Shown: in pieces, positions 5,825 to 6,484 of the stretch
Numbering within the stretch: position 1 is the stretch's first letter
Layout of the letters: each line of letters starts with the position of its first letter
Origin: an uncultured Collinsella sp.
Lineage (GTDB): Bacteria; Actinomycetota; Coriobacteriia; Coriobacteriales; Coriobacteriaceae
Direction of reading: 5' to 3'
Assembly: GCA_902490245.1 (NCBI GenBank)
Contig: CABUDB010000094.1
Coordinates: 1 to 6,484 of the forward strand
Length of the DNA: 6,484 bases
The notes under the pieces: model-generated
What the model was told of the DNA's origin: nothing
What the model saw: the letters and a program-made list of their open reading frames with translations, nothing else
The model's database searches: none
Translations under genes and position numbers: made by a program

Positions 5825-5940
5825 TCATTGGGGACAGACTTAAATGAGTAGTCAGAATGAGAGTGGATAATCTCCCGTTTTTGGCCTGTTTGCGGGCTCA
5901 AAGTGGGAGATTATCCACTCTCGTCATTTGAGTGTCCAAA
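5825..5940. repeat. Perfect 18-bp inverted repeat, REP or MITE-like unit
   Basis: GAGAGTGGATAATCTCCC (5859-5876) and GGGAGATTATCCACTCTC (5905-5922) match exactly. After two G-T wobble pairs, TTT (5879-5881) pairs with AAA (5900-5902) and GGCC (5883-5886) with GGGCT-side bases (5895-5898), so nearly the whole segment can fold into one hairpin. It is flanked by TCATTGGGGACAG (5825-5837) and TCATTTGAGTG (5924-5934). There is no transposase in the window, so any mobility would depend on an enzyme elsewhere. A rho-independent role is unlikely because no T tract follows. Confidence 0.75.
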
Positions 5941-5960
5941 AATCATCGCTCGGTGAACAG

Positions 5961-6010
5961 GTGGCACTTGGGGACGTTCCTTTTGTGCCGGCATCTGGGG
6001 ACACTCCTTG
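5961..6010. repeat. Two tandem GGGGAC-box modules
   Basis: GGGGAC occurs at 5970-5975 and again at 5997-6002, 27 bp apart and in the same orientation. The first sits in an imperfect hairpin, GGCAC (5963-5967) with GTGCC (5985-5989), plus an inner GG/CC pairing. It is followed by CCTTTTG, much as the copy at 4618 is followed by CCTTTG. The second is followed by ACTCCTTGCC. This recurring layout suggests a dispersed repeat family, ending about 20 bp from the stop codon of the last gene. Confidence 0.5.
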
Positions 6011-6031
6011 CCGAATGTAGGCCGCCGGTTG

Positions 6032-6484
6032 CTACGCGACGGTGATGGCGACCTGGGCGTAGCGGCTGCAGGGGCGCTCGGTGCGTGTCTGCACGGTGAG
6101 GGTGAGCACGAAGCGATCGCCGGGCCGTGCGTCGGCGGGCACGACGAAAGTGGTGTCCGCCGTGCATTCTTGCCACAGCGACAGGTCTTGGGCGCCCGCA
6201 TAGCCCGACGGGTCCACGGCGACATCCCAATGCGCATCGAAGCCCTTGTCGTCGGGGTCGACGATGGTCGCTGCAAGGGCGACGCTCTCGCCGGCTACGG
6301 CGCTGCGATCGGCCGCAGCTTCGACAACATGCGCCGGGTGCGAGCAGGCTGCCGGATCATGGGCGCACCATTGCGCGCGGGCGGCAAAGTCTTCCTGATA
6401 GGCGCGCAGGAAGGGATTGGGGTTGTCGTCTGCAGGCGTGCTGATGGCGGCAAAATCGGTGGGTGCGCCTGCATTGGGGCGCCC
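6032..6484 (-). CDS. DUF1593 (Sde182-type) protein, C-terminal part
   Basis: The frame is open from the window edge to TAG at 6032, giving the last 150 residues of a protein whose start lies outside. The segment AYQEDFAARAQWCAHDP (28-44) followed by SHPAH resembles the end of the DUF1593 domain, usually written FQNDFAARxDWC. Residues 53-149 resemble the Sde182 C-terminal beta-sandwich, with AGESVALAATIVDPDD, a Trp-containing strand (86), then TTFVVPADARPGD (111-123) and RYAQVAITV at the end. DUF1593 proteins have a nucleoside-hydrolase-like fold and are often called cellulose-binding, but their substrate is not established. Cys at 40, 47, 107 and 139 are more than I would expect. No ATG or GTG precedes the GTG at 6217, so the true start must be to the right. 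Identification is from motif memory. Confidence 0.8.
   Translation of the reverse strand, partial: GRPNAGAPTDFAAISTPADDNPNPFLRAYQEDFAARAQWCAHDPAACSHPAHVVEAAADRSAVAGESVALAATIVDPDDKGFDAHWDVAVDPSGYAGAQDLSLWQECTADTTFVVPADARPGDRFVLTLTVQTRTERPCSRYAQVAITVA

Noticed and set aside
5617..5901. A 94-codon minus-strand frame downstream of pyrE
   Set aside because: It runs through the hairpins and the inverted repeat, has no good ribosome site that I can see and no domain.
5866..5918. Pair of DnaA-box-like TTATCCAC or GTGGATAA sequences
   Set aside because: They are the two arms of the same perfect inverted repeat and lack the last consensus base. There is no cluster, AT-rich unwinding element or dnaA gene nearby, so an origin is not supported.
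5911..6276. A 121-codon minus-strand frame near the right edge
   Set aside because: It is out of frame with the DUF1593 C-terminal sequence, which matches family motifs across the same bases, and its Pro, Arg and Ser-rich composition is typical of a shadow.

Overview
The window is a GC-rich bacterial segment. It most likely comes from a gut actinobacterium of the class Coriobacteriia, and the style suggests Collinsella, though that is inference without a database search. Three things point there: a 12-helix membrane protein fused to a C-terminal LuxR-type helix-turn-helix (a family strongly expanded in Coriobacteriia), GC-rich codon use, and intergenic regions crowded with hairpin repeats that carry a GGGGAC box.

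Layout. Positions 1-110 hold a good sigma70-type promoter (TTGATA, 18 bp, TAGAAT) and a run of nine G just before the start codon of a LuxR-family membrane regulator (111-1655, +). It converges on a magnesium-type P-type ATPase gene, mgtA (1755-4523, -); about 100 bp with two inverted repeats lie between them. Positions 4524-4960 separate mgtA from the divergent pyrE. On the mgtA strand this gap reads as an ordered leader: a promoter with a perfect TTGACA box, a short hairpin, a perfect Shine-Dalgarno with a 23-codon ORF, a perfect 14-bp hairpin and a U6 tract, then the mgtA ribosome binding site. pyrE (4961-5641, +), for orotate phosphoribosyltransferase, is followed by two hairpins. The second is terminator-like and sits in the middle of a roughly 118-nt imperfect inverted repeat. 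Positions 5825-6010 hold a perfect 18-bp inverted repeat and three of the window's four GGGGAC boxes, and look like REP or MITE-type repeats. The right edge contains the last 150 codons of a DUF1593 (Sde182-type) protein on the minus strand.

The genes do not form one pathway. They are single-gene transcription units for a sensor-regulator of unknown signal, Mg2+ uptake, pyrimidine synthesis and probable glycan or nucleoside-related hydrolysis. The most interesting parts are the candidate leader peptide and attenuator in front of mgtA, non-canonical residues at the expected ion site of the ATPase, and the repeat family between genes. I see no phage, CRISPR, tRNA, rRNA or complete transposon.
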